A stretch of 11,683 bases of DNA from DATFUL01 sp041499035 (GTDB taxonomy: Bacteria; Patescibacteriota; Microgenomatia; UBA8517): positions 1-11,683 of the forward strand of contig JBGQJK010000026.1 of NCBI GenBank assembly GCA_041499035.1, read 5' to 3'. A model generated the notes under the pieces. The model saw nothing but the letters and a program-made list of their open reading frames with translations, was not told where the DNA came from and searched no databases. Shown in pieces: positions 1 through 7,069 of this stretch; the first letter of the stretch is position 1, and every line of letters begins with the position of its first letter. The position numbers and the translations under genes were made by a program.

Positions 1-2
1 CA

Positions 3-761
3 GCACCATATCAAGGTGTTTTATTATTGGCAGATTTATTAACTCTTCCAATTGGCTTGTACGCTCTTTTTAAAAACAAAATGTCAAAAGGAACGCTATT
101 TATATTTTTGTGGTTGCTTCTGGCGCCGCTTTCAGCAGCGATCTCTCGTGATCAGACAAATGCGGTGCGATCACTGAATGCATCCATTCCGATTATCCTG
201 GCAATTTCTATAGGTATATCGGCTTCTGTGGAATGGATTTCAAAACAAAGAATCTCGATTACATACTATGCATTATTTGTTGGCATCTATATTTTTAGTT
301 TTATTTATTTCTTAGATGCTTATTTTGTTCATCTCCCTGCCCATAATTCAAGTTTTTGGAGGTATGGCTACCGTGAAGCCGTAAACTACATAACGCCTGT
401 CGAATTCAAATATAAAACAATAGTTTTTGAGCAATCGTTTAATCAACCTTATATTTATTTTCTATTTTACGACGCAAAGACGCAGCCTCAGAAATACAAT
501 GCCTTTAAATACCAGAAGCAAGCAAATTTAGTTAGCAGTCAATATCTTGGCGATGTGGGGTTTGAAACAAGGCTTGATAACATTCAATTTAAGCAAATAG
601 ACTGGAGCCAACTCAAAAACGCACATAGCACTTTGGTTGTATTGAGTCCTGCGAGTATCCCTCCGGAAATACTAAGTAACTCTAAAGACTTTCAGGTAGT
701 CCATGAAATAAAATATTTAAACGGTAGGGATGTGGCTTTTGATATGATTGAAATCAAATGA
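3..761 (+). CDS. ArnT/PMT-like GT-C membrane glycosyltransferase, C-terminal part (5'-truncated by window)
   Basis: The frame is open to the left edge from base 3, so this is the last 252 codons of a longer gene; the TTG at 27 is internal. The fragment has hydrophobic segments at its start and around bases 100-130, 195-225 and 265-330, then a hydrophilic C-terminal domain of about 130 residues. It aligns by eye along its whole length with residues ~311-544 of the next gene. Shared landmarks are a LLAP-type helix followed by N-A-x-R-S, a QPYIxFLFY block, PQK, a QID(W/F) block and a final NG-containing strand. By that homology it is the C-terminal half of a GT39/GT83-like enzyme that moves a sugar from a polyprenyl-phosphate carrier outside the membrane. 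The catalytic N-terminal Asp-Glu loop would lie in the missing ~310 residues. It ends in TGA overlapping the next ATG (758-761), which implies translational coupling. Sugar and acceptor cannot be told. Confidence 0.85.
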   Translation, partial: APYQGVLLLADLLTLPIGLYALFKNKMSKGTLFIFLWLLLAPLSAAISRDQTNAVRSLNASIPIILAISIGISASVEWISKQRISITYYALFVGIYIFSFIYFLDAYFVHLPAHNSSFWRYGYREAVNYITPVEFKYKTIVFEQSFNQPYIYFLFYDAKTQPQKYNAFKYQKQANLVSSQYLGDVGFETRLDNIQFKQIDWSQLKNAHSTLVVLSPASIPPEILSNSKDFQVVHEIKYLNGRDVAFDMIEIK

Positions 762-2392
762 AAACTAAGATTTTCCTAATATTAATAGTAATATTGGCTT
801 TTGCCCTGAGGTTTTATAGGCTAAATACTTACCCTGCATTGAATGCGGATGAAGCCTCAAATGGCTATGATGCCTATTCATTGATACAAACCGGCATGGA
901 CCAGCATGGACACCCATGGCCGCTCACTTTTCAATCATTTAATGATTACAAACCAGGCCTTTATGTCTATTTGGATCTACCTTTCGTGAAATTGCTTGAC
1001 CTTAACGAATGGTCAGTAAGAATTCCCGGAGCTTTGTTTGGAACATTGTCGGTTCTAATGATTTATTTTTTGGTTAAAGAACTTTTTAAGGACAAAAGAT
1101 TTGCGTATCTTTCGGCACTTTTTCTTGCGATTTCTCCTTGGCACATACAATTTAGTAGGGGAGGCTGGGAAGTAAATACGGCCACATTTTTTCTTTTAAC
1201 CGGTATGATTTTCTTTTTTAAGACTTTTGATGGACCGGAAGGCCGGAAAAAATTATTCAATCTTATTTTTTCTTCCATATTTTTAGTTGCCTCACTTTAT
1301 ACATATCACGCGGTACGTGTAATCATACCGCTTCTAGGTCTATCAATAATAATTATTAACGGAAAAACAATATATAAGAACTTTAAGCCTTACTTAATTT
1401 TTGTAGTTGTAAGCGCTCTGCTTCTTATCCCATTGGTTCTGGATTTGCTTTCTCCGGGTGCACTCTCCAGAGTTGCAGGTGTTGGTCTTTTTGCCGATCA
1501 GGGACCACTAAACCGGATAAATGAACAACGGGGTGAATACACTAATATTAATAATATCGCAGCCAAACTCATTCACAACAAGGCTGTAAATTATGGACTG
1601 GTCTTTGCGGAGAATTGGGCGTCCCATTTTAATGGGGAATTTTTGTTTATGTCGGGGGACTCTATTGAACGAAATAAAGTTCCTGAAACAGGGGAGATGT
1701 ATTTGTTTGACACGATTTTCTTAGTAGTCGGTTTTATTTTTCTTTCGAAAAAATTTGACAAGGGCTGGAAATTTATCATCTCGTGGTTGCTGATCGCGCC
1801 GGTTGCGTCTGCTTTAACATTCCAGTCCCCAAACGCCCTAAGATCGGAAAACATGGTGATTCCCCTGACTATAATTAGTGCGTTTGGCCTTAGCAGCCTT
1901 TTTTATTGGTTAGATGAGCAAAAGAAATTTAAAGTTGTGGGATATGCTTTAATAGTAGTCCTAATTCTTTGGAATTTTGGGAGGTATTTAAATATGTATT
2001 ACACACACATGAGTAAAATCTATCCCTATTCCTCCCAATACGGGGTCAAAGAGCTTGTCTCTTATGTTTCTCAAAACCAATCACAATACAAGGATATATT
2101 CATTACAGCAAGATATGATCAGCCTTACATCCTTTTTCTTTTTTATATGAAATACCCTCCCCAAAAATTTCAGTTTAGTCATACGCTAACTTCGCGCGAC
2201 GAGTTTGGATTTTCAACAGTCGCAGATTTTGATAAATACCATTTTGGCCAGATTGATTTCAACTCTCTTCAAAATAACTATCCAAATAGCCTTATAGTCG
2301 GAACTCCTGAGGAAATTCCACAATCGGCTAACATAATTCAGCGGATTTACGGAACCAATGGATTTGAATACTTTGATCTAGTGCAAAATTAA
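758..2392 (+). CDS. ArnT/PMT-like GT-C glycosyltransferase (GT39/GT83-type), full length
   Basis: A 544-residue polytopic membrane protein. An N-terminal helix (about 3-19) is followed by an outside loop with the acidic pair D31-E32, the position of the catalytic Asp in PMT/ArnT-type GT-C enzymes, then a YKPGLYVYL stretch (64-72). Helices follow at about 87-106, 114-128, 142-155, 166-182, 186-201, 211-230, 316-330, 338-354, 366-384 and 392-408. SPWHIQFSR (126-134) and the F-x-G-E-F-L-F stretch (291-297) before GD are typical of bacterial PMT_2-like proteins. Residues ~415-544 form a hydrophilic, presumably extracytoplasmic C-terminal domain with QPYILFLFY (455-463). The family transfers sugars from polyprenyl-phosphate donors to lipid, glycan or protein acceptors; which applies here is unknown. 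The start overlaps the upstream stop as ATGA and has no clear Shine-Dalgarno site. It is a tandem paralogue of the preceding gene, which supports local duplication. Confidence 0.88.
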   Translation: MKTKIFLILIVILAFALRFYRLNTYPALNADEASNGYDAYSLIQTGMDQHGHPWPLTFQSFNDYKPGLYVYLDLPFVKLLDLNEWSVRIPGALFGTLSVLMIYFLVKELFKDKRFAYLSALFLAISPWHIQFSRGGWEVNTATFFLLTGMIFFFKTFDGPEGRKKLFNLIFSSIFLVASLYTYHAVRVIIPLLGLSIIIINGKTIYKNFKPYLIFVVVSALLLIPLVLDLLSPGALSRVAGVGLFADQGPLNRINEQRGEYTNINNIAAKLIHNKAVNYGLVFAENWASHFNGEFLFMSGDSIERNKVPETGEMYLFDTIFLVVGFIFLSKKFDKGWKFIISWLLIAPVASALTFQSPNALRSENMVIPLTIISAFGLSSLFYWLDEQKKFKVVGYALIVVLILWNFGRYLNMYYTHMSKIYPYSSQYGVKELVSYVSQNQSQYKDIFITARYDQPYILFLFYMKYPPQKFQFSHTLTSRDEFGFSTVADFDKYHFGQIDFNSLQNNYPNSLIVGTPEEIPQSANIIQRIYGTNGFEYFDLVQN

Positions 2393-2394
2393 AG

Positions 2395-3261
2395 ATGAAA
2401 CTTAGCGTTGTTCTCGCAACAAGAAATGAAGAAGGAAATATCGGCAGGTGCTTGGCGTCCATCAAATCAATTGCTGATGAAGTAATTGTAGTTGATGAAT
2501 ATTCGACTGATAAAACAAGAGAAATTGCGGAAAAACTTGGAGCAAAAGTTTTTCTGGAGCAACATCATCCCATTTTCCATATAACCAAACAAAAAGCCTT
2601 GGAAAAAGCGAAAGGTGAATGGATACTTCAACTGGACGCGGACGAAGTGGTCACGGTAGCGTTAGGTAAGGAGATTGGGGAAGTAATAAATATGTCCGAT
2701 CTGGATATCAAAAAGCGCTTTGATGTTGATATCCGTGAAATGCGGCACTTTAAAAAACACCAAAAATTAATCGAAGAGCGAGACGGTGAAATTGGTAAAG
2801 AAACGGGTGAAGTTGTTGCTTTCTTTATACCGAGACTGAATATGTTTTTAGGTCACCCACTTAGGTATGGAGGAGTTTACCCGGATGGTGTGATTAGACT
2901 AGTTAAAAACGGTAAAGCCAGATTTCCCCAGAAGTCTGTTCATGAGCAAATTCAAATAGACGGAGAAGTTTCATGGCTATTTAATGATTTGGAGCACTAC
3001 GACTCACCGACCCTAAAACGCTATTTGGCAAGGCTAAACCGCTATACGGACCTCCGGGCAAAGGAATTGTTGGATAAAAAAGAATCAAAGAGTCTCTTTT
3101 CATTTATCTATCAGGCACTTATTATGCCTGTTTATACTTTTTTCAATATTTTCTTGCGACATAAAGGCATACTCGACGGAATTCCCGGATTTTTGTGGGC
3201 TTTTTTCTCCGCCTCTCATTTTCCTATTGCCTACTTTAAATATTTAACAAACAAGGAGTAG
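2395..3261 (+). CDS. GT2 glycosyltransferase, WaaE/KdtX-like, with charged insert
   Basis: This 288-residue GT-A fold enzyme resembles the WaaE-type GT2 transferases that add hexoses to lipid-linked surface glycans. Visible features are the N-terminal strand MKLSVVLATRNEE with the nucleotide-binding D34-E-Y-S-T-D39, the metal-binding LDADE (80-84), a PRLNMFLG block (146-153), a YPDG-x-IRL block (162-169) and VHEQ (182-185). Between the DAD motif and the PRLN block lies a charged stretch of roughly 35 residues (about 103-138, rich in K, R and E) that is longer than in WaaE-type enzymes as I know them. The C-terminal ~55 residues contain a hydrophobic region (236-253) and an aromatic-rich patch (260-280), probably for membrane attachment. 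It starts two bases after the preceding stop without a Shine-Dalgarno site, so it is probably translated by coupling. Donor sugar is not predictable; WaaE itself transfers glucose. Confidence 0.9.
   Translation: MKLSVVLATRNEEGNIGRCLASIKSIADEVIVVDEYSTDKTREIAEKLGAKVFLEQHHPIFHITKQKALEKAKGEWILQLDADEVVTVALGKEIGEVINMSDLDIKKRFDVDIREMRHFKKHQKLIEERDGEIGKETGEVVAFFIPRLNMFLGHPLRYGGVYPDGVIRLVKNGKARFPQKSVHEQIQIDGEVSWLFNDLEHYDSPTLKRYLARLNRYTDLRAKELLDKKESKSLFSFIYQALIMPVYTFFNIFLRHKGILDGIPGFLWAFFSASHFPIAYFKYLTNKE
3253..3258 (+). promoter_or_regulatory. Shine-Dalgarno-like AAGGAG before the SDR gene
   Basis: AAGGAG lies inside the last codons of the GT2 gene, with 12 bases between it and the SDR start codon. 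Its match to the anti-SD is good but the spacing is long. A TAGAAT hexamer directly follows (3259-3264), six bases before the ATG, so a promoter reading is also possible. The two cannot be separated from sequence alone. Confidence 0.4.
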
Positions 3262-3270
3262 AATAAACCG

Positions 3271-3978
3271 ATGGATCTAAAAGGAAAGGTAGCGGTTGTC
3301 ACCGGAGCTAGCGACGGAATCGGAAAACAGGTTGCTCTTAAATTGGCAAAGCAGAGTGTTTCTTTGGCTCTAGTCGCAAGGAATAATAAAAGGCTTGACC
3401 AAGTTAAAGATAAATGTCTAGAGCTTGGATCCCCAAAGGTAAACACTTACGTTTGTGATATTTCGGATAGCGGGCAAGTTGAAGATACAATTAGGCAAAT
3501 CGAGGTAGACTTTAATGAAGTTCAGATTTTACTTAACATCGCGGGTATTTGGCAGAAGTTAAACCTTATCGAGGACGTTTCCATTGAAGAAATTGATCAT
3601 GTTGTTGATATCAACTTGAAAGGGATGATGTACGTTACGCATTTTGCTTTACCTATACTTAAGCGTCAAGACGAGGCTATTATTATCAACGATTCTTCAA
3701 GATCGGGTATAACTTCACAACCCGGTCAAACAATATATACTGCCTCAAAATGGGGAGTAAGGGGTTTTACAGACGTTCTTAAGGAAGACTTAAAAGGCTC
3801 GAATATTAGAGTGTCGGCGCTTTATCAGGGAGGAACAAATACCGAAATGTTCAAAAAGACGGGTGAGCATTTTGAGCAAGAAAAGTTTATTGATCCTCAA
3901 GATTTGGCCGATGTTCTTATATTTATGCTAACTAGGCCTCCTAAACTTTGGCTCCATGATGTAAGGGTAGAGTATTAA
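3271..3978 (+). CDS. Short-chain dehydrogenase/reductase (SDR), classical type
   Basis: A 235-residue, one-domain Rossmann oxidoreductase with the complete classical SDR signature: TGxxxGIG cofactor motif (TGASDGIG, 11-18), an NIAG block (89-92, a variant of NNAG), N115 in DINLKG, the active-site Ser in DSSRSG (S143 by its 13-residue distance to Tyr), and Y156-x3-K160. R37 just after beta-2 (LVAR, 34-37) suggests NADP(H) preference; this is an inference. Length is near the 230-260 usual for the family, and the C terminus ends soon after the substrate loop, without a membrane segment. The substrate cannot be read from the sequence. Among glycan genes it could reduce a keto-sugar or act on lipid-carrier metabolism, but SDRs are versatile and it may be unrelated. 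An AAGGAG lies at 3253-3258, 12 bases before the ATG, slightly far for a Shine-Dalgarno site. Confidence 0.92.
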   Translation: MDLKGKVAVVTGASDGIGKQVALKLAKQSVSLALVARNNKRLDQVKDKCLELGSPKVNTYVCDISDSGQVEDTIRQIEVDFNEVQILLNIAGIWQKLNLIEDVSIEEIDHVVDINLKGMMYVTHFALPILKRQDEAIIINDSSRSGITSQPGQTIYTASKWGVRGFTDVLKEDLKGSNIRVSALYQGGTNTEMFKKTGEHFEQEKFIDPQDLADVLIFMLTRPPKLWLHDVRVEY

Positions 3979-3996
3979 AGATAGTCTTATTGGCTG

Positions 3997-4002
3997 TATA
4001 AT
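3997..4002 (+). promoter_or_regulatory. Candidate promoter -10 element (TATAAT) for the GT4-led gene group
   Basis: A perfect TATAAT sits in the only intergenic gap of notable size (3979-4008, 30 bases). It ends six bases before the ATG at 4009, so a start site about seven bases downstream of the hexamer would fall on or next to the A of the ATG and give a leaderless mRNA. The -35 region is weak: ATTAAA at 3974-3979 with a 17-base spacer matches TTGACA at only three positions. The AAGG at 4005-4008 abuts the ATG and is too close to act as a Shine-Dalgarno site, which fits a leaderless reading. Confidence 0.5.
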
Positions 4003-4008
4003 TTAAGG

Positions 4009-5001
4009 ATGCTTAAGATTGCTATCGATTCAGGACCCCTCACAAGCGGAGACTCTATAAGAGGAATTGGTACATATACGCGCGAGCTTCTCAGAGCTCT
4101 AAAAATGGATGGAGTTGATGTGTTAAAAGAAAATTTGGGTAAGTACGATGTTGTCCATCTCACCCGCTTTCACCCTTTTTTTATTTCGGTGCCATTTTCC
4201 AAGCCCAAAAATACAAAATTTGTCTTATCAATCTATGACCTTATTCCCCTAATTTATCCAAAACACTACCCGCCGGGCGTTAAGGGAGGAATCAGGCTTT
4301 TGATAAACAAGTATTTAATAAATAAGAACATAGATGCAATTATCACTATCTCCGAGACTTCGAAGAAGGATATTTGCAGGTTTTTTGGAGTGAATCCCAA
4401 GAAAGTTTATGTGACATATCTTGCGCCGAGCTCAATATTCAAAAAGTTGGAAATTGGAAACTGGGAGTTAGAGATTAAGAGGCGGTTTGGTCTTCCAGAT
4501 CGGTTTGCTCTCTATGTAGGGGATGTAAATTATAATAAGAATATCCCTAATCTGATCAAAGCGTGTAAGATTGCTAAAGTACCCCTTGTTGTTGCGGGAA
4601 AACAAGCGGCCGAGATAGATAATGCTAATCTTGGTCATGCGGAACTATATCACCTAAAAGGTTTGGATTGGTCTCCCGTAATCCGTTTGGGCTTTGTTTC
4701 GGATGGAGACTTGGTGAAAATTTATAACCTGGCATCTGTTTACGTTCAACCGTCGTTGTATGAGGGTTTTGGGTTGCCGGTTTTGGAAGCATTGGCCTCG
4801 GGTGCTCCAATTGTAGCTACAAAGACACAATGTCTAGTGGAAATACTTGGGGACGGCTTTGATTACGTGGATGCAAATGACCCAAAGTCGCTTGCAAAAG
4901 GGATATTGTATCCAAATAGGAATAAAAGTCCTCTGCGGAAATACTCTTGGGAGAAAACCGCAAAAGAAACCTCGGAGATATATGAGCAAGCAGGAAATTA
5001 A
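4009..5001 (+). CDS. GT4-family glycosyltransferase (GT-B fold)
   Basis: A 330-residue GT-B enzyme of the GT4 (RfaG/mannosyltransferase-like) type. The N-terminal acceptor domain starts MLKIAIDSGPL, carries an RGIGTYTREL loop (18-27) near the expected nucleotide-contact region, and has a YDLIPLIYP block (76-84) where many relatives have HDLxPL. The donor domain begins near LYVGDVNYNKN (168-178) and ends with the E-x7-E signature, E252 to E260, in a YEGFGLPVLEALASG block. It would transfer a sugar from a nucleotide donor, often GDP-mannose in this group, to a lipid-linked acceptor on the cytoplasmic face; donor identity is an inference. At 330 residues it is somewhat shorter than many GT4 enzymes. 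Residues ~147-159 are encoded by a degenerate 7-base repeat. It follows the window's only promoter-like gap, and its 3' end overlaps the next gene by 20 bases. Confidence 0.9.
   Translation: MLKIAIDSGPLTSGDSIRGIGTYTRELLRALKMDGVDVLKENLGKYDVVHLTRFHPFFISVPFSKPKNTKFVLSIYDLIPLIYPKHYPPGVKGGIRLLINKYLINKNIDAIITISETSKKDICRFFGVNPKKVYVTYLAPSSIFKKLEIGNWELEIKRRFGLPDRFALYVGDVNYNKNIPNLIKACKIAKVPLVVAGKQAAEIDNANLGHAELYHLKGLDWSPVIRLGFVSDGDLVKIYNLASVYVQPSLYEGFGLPVLEALASGAPIVATKTQCLVEILGDGFDYVDANDPKSLAKGILYPNRNKSPLRKYSWEKTAKETSEIYEQAGN
4447..4481 (+). repeat. Degenerate 7-base tandem repeat inside the GT4 gene
   Basis: Five consecutive 7-base units. The first two (4447-4453 and 4454-4460) are exact TTGGAAA copies; the next three (4461-4467, 4468-4474, 4475-4481) are increasingly degenerate (CTGGGAG, TTAGAGA, TTAAGAG). 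Because 21 bases make seven codons, the protein shows LEI-GNWE-LEI at seven-residue spacing. The stretch lies at the linker between the two GT-B domains, where extra residues are easily tolerated. I recall similar TTGGAAA-type repeats recurring in Microgenomates genomes, but this is memory and not checked here. Confidence 0.65.
4974..4977 (+). promoter_or_regulatory. Shine-Dalgarno site fixing the start of the PIG-V-like gene
   Basis: GGAG lies four bases before ATG 4982, inside the end of the GT4 gene. It supports the short 381-residue product over the 426-residue open frame starting at 4847. Confidence 0.6.
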
Positions 5002-6127
5002 ATTTATCTTTTTAGCATTTTTAGTTTGGAGACTTGGATTATTTGGAATTTTGTTTCTTGCAATTAAATTTGTCCATCTTCAACCAAATTTCCTAGGAGG
5101 CGGGTTAGGAAACTACCTATCTAGTCCGTTCTTTTGGGCTTGGAGTAACTTTGATGGTCAACATTATACTTCAATCGCCCAAAACGGATATGGTTTTGGG
5201 GAATACACGTTTTTCCCACTTTACCCACTACTAATAAAATTCATCGGTGGAATCTTGGGGGGAAGCTTGTATGCGCTTAATTTAGCTGGCAATTTAATTT
5301 CAAATTTGTCATTTCTGGTGGCACTTTTTGGTTTCTGGAAGCTCCTGAGGATTGATTTTTCAGGGAAAATAGCGCGTCTATCTATGGTTTTACTTTTGCT
5401 TTTTCCGACCTCATTTTATTTTGCAACAGTGTATACCGAAAGTCTTTTCTTTGCGCTACTGGCTTGGAGCTTTTATTTTGCGCGAAAATCAAAATTTGTC
5501 CCGGCAGGGGTCTTGGGACTTTTTATGTCAGCGGCAAGACCGGTCGGAATATTCATCTTCCCTGCATTGATAGTTGAATGGTATTTACAAAATAGTAAAC
5601 GAAAAGTTAGTTTGAATAAATTTCCGTTGACAACTTTGTTTGCGCCGCTCGGACTCATTAGCTACATGTACTATCTTAAAAATCAGATTAACGATGCATT
5701 TGCTTTTTTTGATCAACAGGTTTTAATCGGGGAGCACAGATCCAGTCATGTTATTTTAATTCCTCAGATATTGTATAGATATGTGTTTAAGATATTTCCA
5801 AACCTGAATTATACTTATTTTCCGGGTATCTTTTTTACAGTTTTGGAATTTGGAGCTGGTATTATTTATCTTATTCTTACTATAGTTATGCTCTTTACCA
5901 CCAGATTAAGCTATGCCGTATTCGCCTTTTTAGCCTATTTGACGCCAACTTTCCTTGGAAGTTTTTCGTCAATGCCAAGATATGTACTTATTATCTTCCC
6001 GTTTTACTTTCTGGTGGCGCAGCATGCTGGTAAGTCAAGAATGCAGCTTTTTGCTTTTTGCTTATTTTCATTTATACTTCTAGTAATTTCCTTTAGCCTC
6101 TTTGCCCGCGGCTACTGGATTTCTTAA
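4982..6127 (+). CDS. Gpi18/PIG-V-like membrane mannosyltransferase (COG5542-type)
   Basis: A 381-residue polytopic protein resembling the bacterial relatives of Gpi18/PIG-V, GT-C enzymes that move mannose from polyprenyl-phosphate mannose. After a first helix (8-30) comes the outside loop with N56-F-D58-G-Q-H61-Y, the usual place of the catalytic Asp in this group, followed by FFPLYPLL (77-84), LFPTSFYF (140-147), VYTESLFF (150-157) and ARPVGIF (185-191). All are landmarks of the family. Some nine to eleven hydrophobic segments are visible. I chose ATG 4982 over the longer open frame from 4847: it has a GGAG (4974-4977) four bases upstream, and homology begins only there, since the extension would be a +1-frame reading of the GT4 gene. 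It overlaps the GT4 gene by 20 bases. Mannose as substrate is a family-level inference; the acceptor is unknown. Confidence 0.88.
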   Translation: MSKQEIKFIFLAFLVWRLGLFGILFLAIKFVHLQPNFLGGGLGNYLSSPFFWAWSNFDGQHYTSIAQNGYGFGEYTFFPLYPLLIKFIGGILGGSLYALNLAGNLISNLSFLVALFGFWKLLRIDFSGKIARLSMVLLLLFPTSFYFATVYTESLFFALLAWSFYFARKSKFVPAGVLGLFMSAARPVGIFIFPALIVEWYLQNSKRKVSLNKFPLTTLFAPLGLISYMYYLKNQINDAFAFFDQQVLIGEHRSSHVILIPQILYRYVFKIFPNLNYTYFPGIFFTVLEFGAGIIYLILTIVMLFTTRLSYAVFAFLAYLTPTFLGSFSSMPRYVLIIFPFYFLVAQHAGKSRMQLFAFCLFSFILLVISFSLFARGYWIS

Positions 6128-6130
6128 AAA

Positions 6131-7069
6131 ATGGCAAAGGATTTTTGGAGAGGTATGAGAGTTTTGATTACTGGTGGACGTGGCTTCTTGGGAACTCACT
6201 TAATATCTAAACTCAGGGAAAGGCATCCCCGGCTCATTAGGATTGCGGATGTCGATAAGTATGACCTACGACAGTATGAAGATTGCCTAAAAGCTACCAA
6301 AGGCACAGATATTGTTATTCATCTAGCGGCCAAAGTTGGAGGAATTGGATTCAATAGGGATTTTCCTGCGGATTTGTTTGATGACAATATTTTAATGGGT
6401 GCTTTTATGATGAAGGCAGCCCACATTAACAAAGTTAGAAAATATGTTGCGCTTGGAACCATTTGCGCCTATCCTAAGTTCACGCCCGTTCCGTTCAAAG
6501 AAAAGAATTTGTGGATGGGATACCCTGAGGAAACAAACGCCCCTTATGGCCTTGCCAAAAAAATGCAGCTCGTGCAGGCCCAAGCATACAGGCAGCAATA
6601 TAATTTTAATGCCATATTTCTTCTTCCCGTAAACTTGTATGGCCCGGGTGACAATTTTGACCCAAAGTCTTCACACGTTATTCCGGCTCTAATTAAGAAA
6701 TTTGTTGAAGCGAAAGCCAAGAACTTAAAAGAAGTTGTTGTTTGGGGAACAGGTAAACCCTCTCGTGAGTTTTTGTACGTGGAAGACGCTGCCATCGGTA
6801 TCATAAAGGCTGCGGAAAGTTACAATAAGGCGGATCCCGTGAATCTCGGGGCTGGTTTTGAAATAACAATCAAGCAGTTGGCGGTTTTGATTAAAAAGTT
6901 GTCCGGATATAAAGGAAGAATTGTTTGGGATAAGACAAAGCCAGACGGGCAGCCGAGAAGAATGTTAGACGTGGGTAAAGCCAAGGCAGAGTTTGGGTTT
7001 GTGGCCAAAATGAGCTTTGAAAAAGGGCTCAAAAAAACCATTGAATGGTATTTAAATAACTTCAAATGA
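6131..7069 (+). CDS. fcl: GDP-L-fucose synthase (GDP-4-keto-6-deoxymannose epimerase/reductase)
   Basis: A 312-residue extended SDR that should epimerise and reduce GDP-4-keto-6-deoxy-D-mannose to GDP-L-fucose with NADPH in the cytoplasm. Motifs in order: GGRGFLG cofactor loop (15-21), HLAAKVGGI (64-72), LGTICAYP (108-115), Y139-x3-K143, LPVNLYGPGDNFDP (165-178), SHVIPAL (181-187), WGTGKPSREFLYVEDAA (205-221) and the C-terminal WDKTKPDGQPRR (266-277). The acid/base pair known in the E. coli enzyme, Cys109 and His179, appears here as C112 and H182. The triad Ser position is Thr (T110). I kept ATG 6131 because D-F-W-x-G before the first strand is common in relatives, although it lacks a Shine-Dalgarno site and an internal ATG at 6155 has GGAG five bases upstream. 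The expected partner, GDP-mannose 4,6-dehydratase, is not in the window. Confidence 0.9.
   Translation: MAKDFWRGMRVLITGGRGFLGTHLISKLRERHPRLIRIADVDKYDLRQYEDCLKATKGTDIVIHLAAKVGGIGFNRDFPADLFDDNILMGAFMMKAAHINKVRKYVALGTICAYPKFTPVPFKEKNLWMGYPEETNAPYGLAKKMQLVQAQAYRQQYNFNAIFLLPVNLYGPGDNFDPKSSHVIPALIKKFVEAKAKNLKEVVVWGTGKPSREFLYVEDAAIGIIKAAESYNKADPVNLGAGFEITIKQLAVLIKKLSGYKGRIVWDKTKPDGQPRRMLDVGKAKAEFGFVAKMSFEKGLKKTIEWYLNNFK

Noticed and set aside
743..748. TATGAT as a -10 element for the second ArnT/PMT-like gene
   Set aside because: It lies in the coding end of the first gene, nine bases from the ATG rather than six, and the ATGA overlap already explains expression by coupling.
27..761. TTG at 27 as the true start of the first gene
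   Set aside because: The frame is open upstream to base 3 and the residues before TTG continue the alignment with the paralogue (its residues from ~311). The gene is cut by the window edge.
4847..4981. Longer N terminus for the PIG-V-like gene from ATG 4847
   Set aside because: The extra 45 residues are an out-of-frame reading of the conserved GT4 gene, have no family similarity, and the ATG at 4982 has a GGAG site and a family-typical N terminus.
6155..6157. Internal ATG as start of the GDP-L-fucose synthase gene
   Set aside because: It has a GGAG five bases upstream, but the eight residues before it include the F-W-x-G seen before the first strand in relatives. Kept as an alternative, not preferred.
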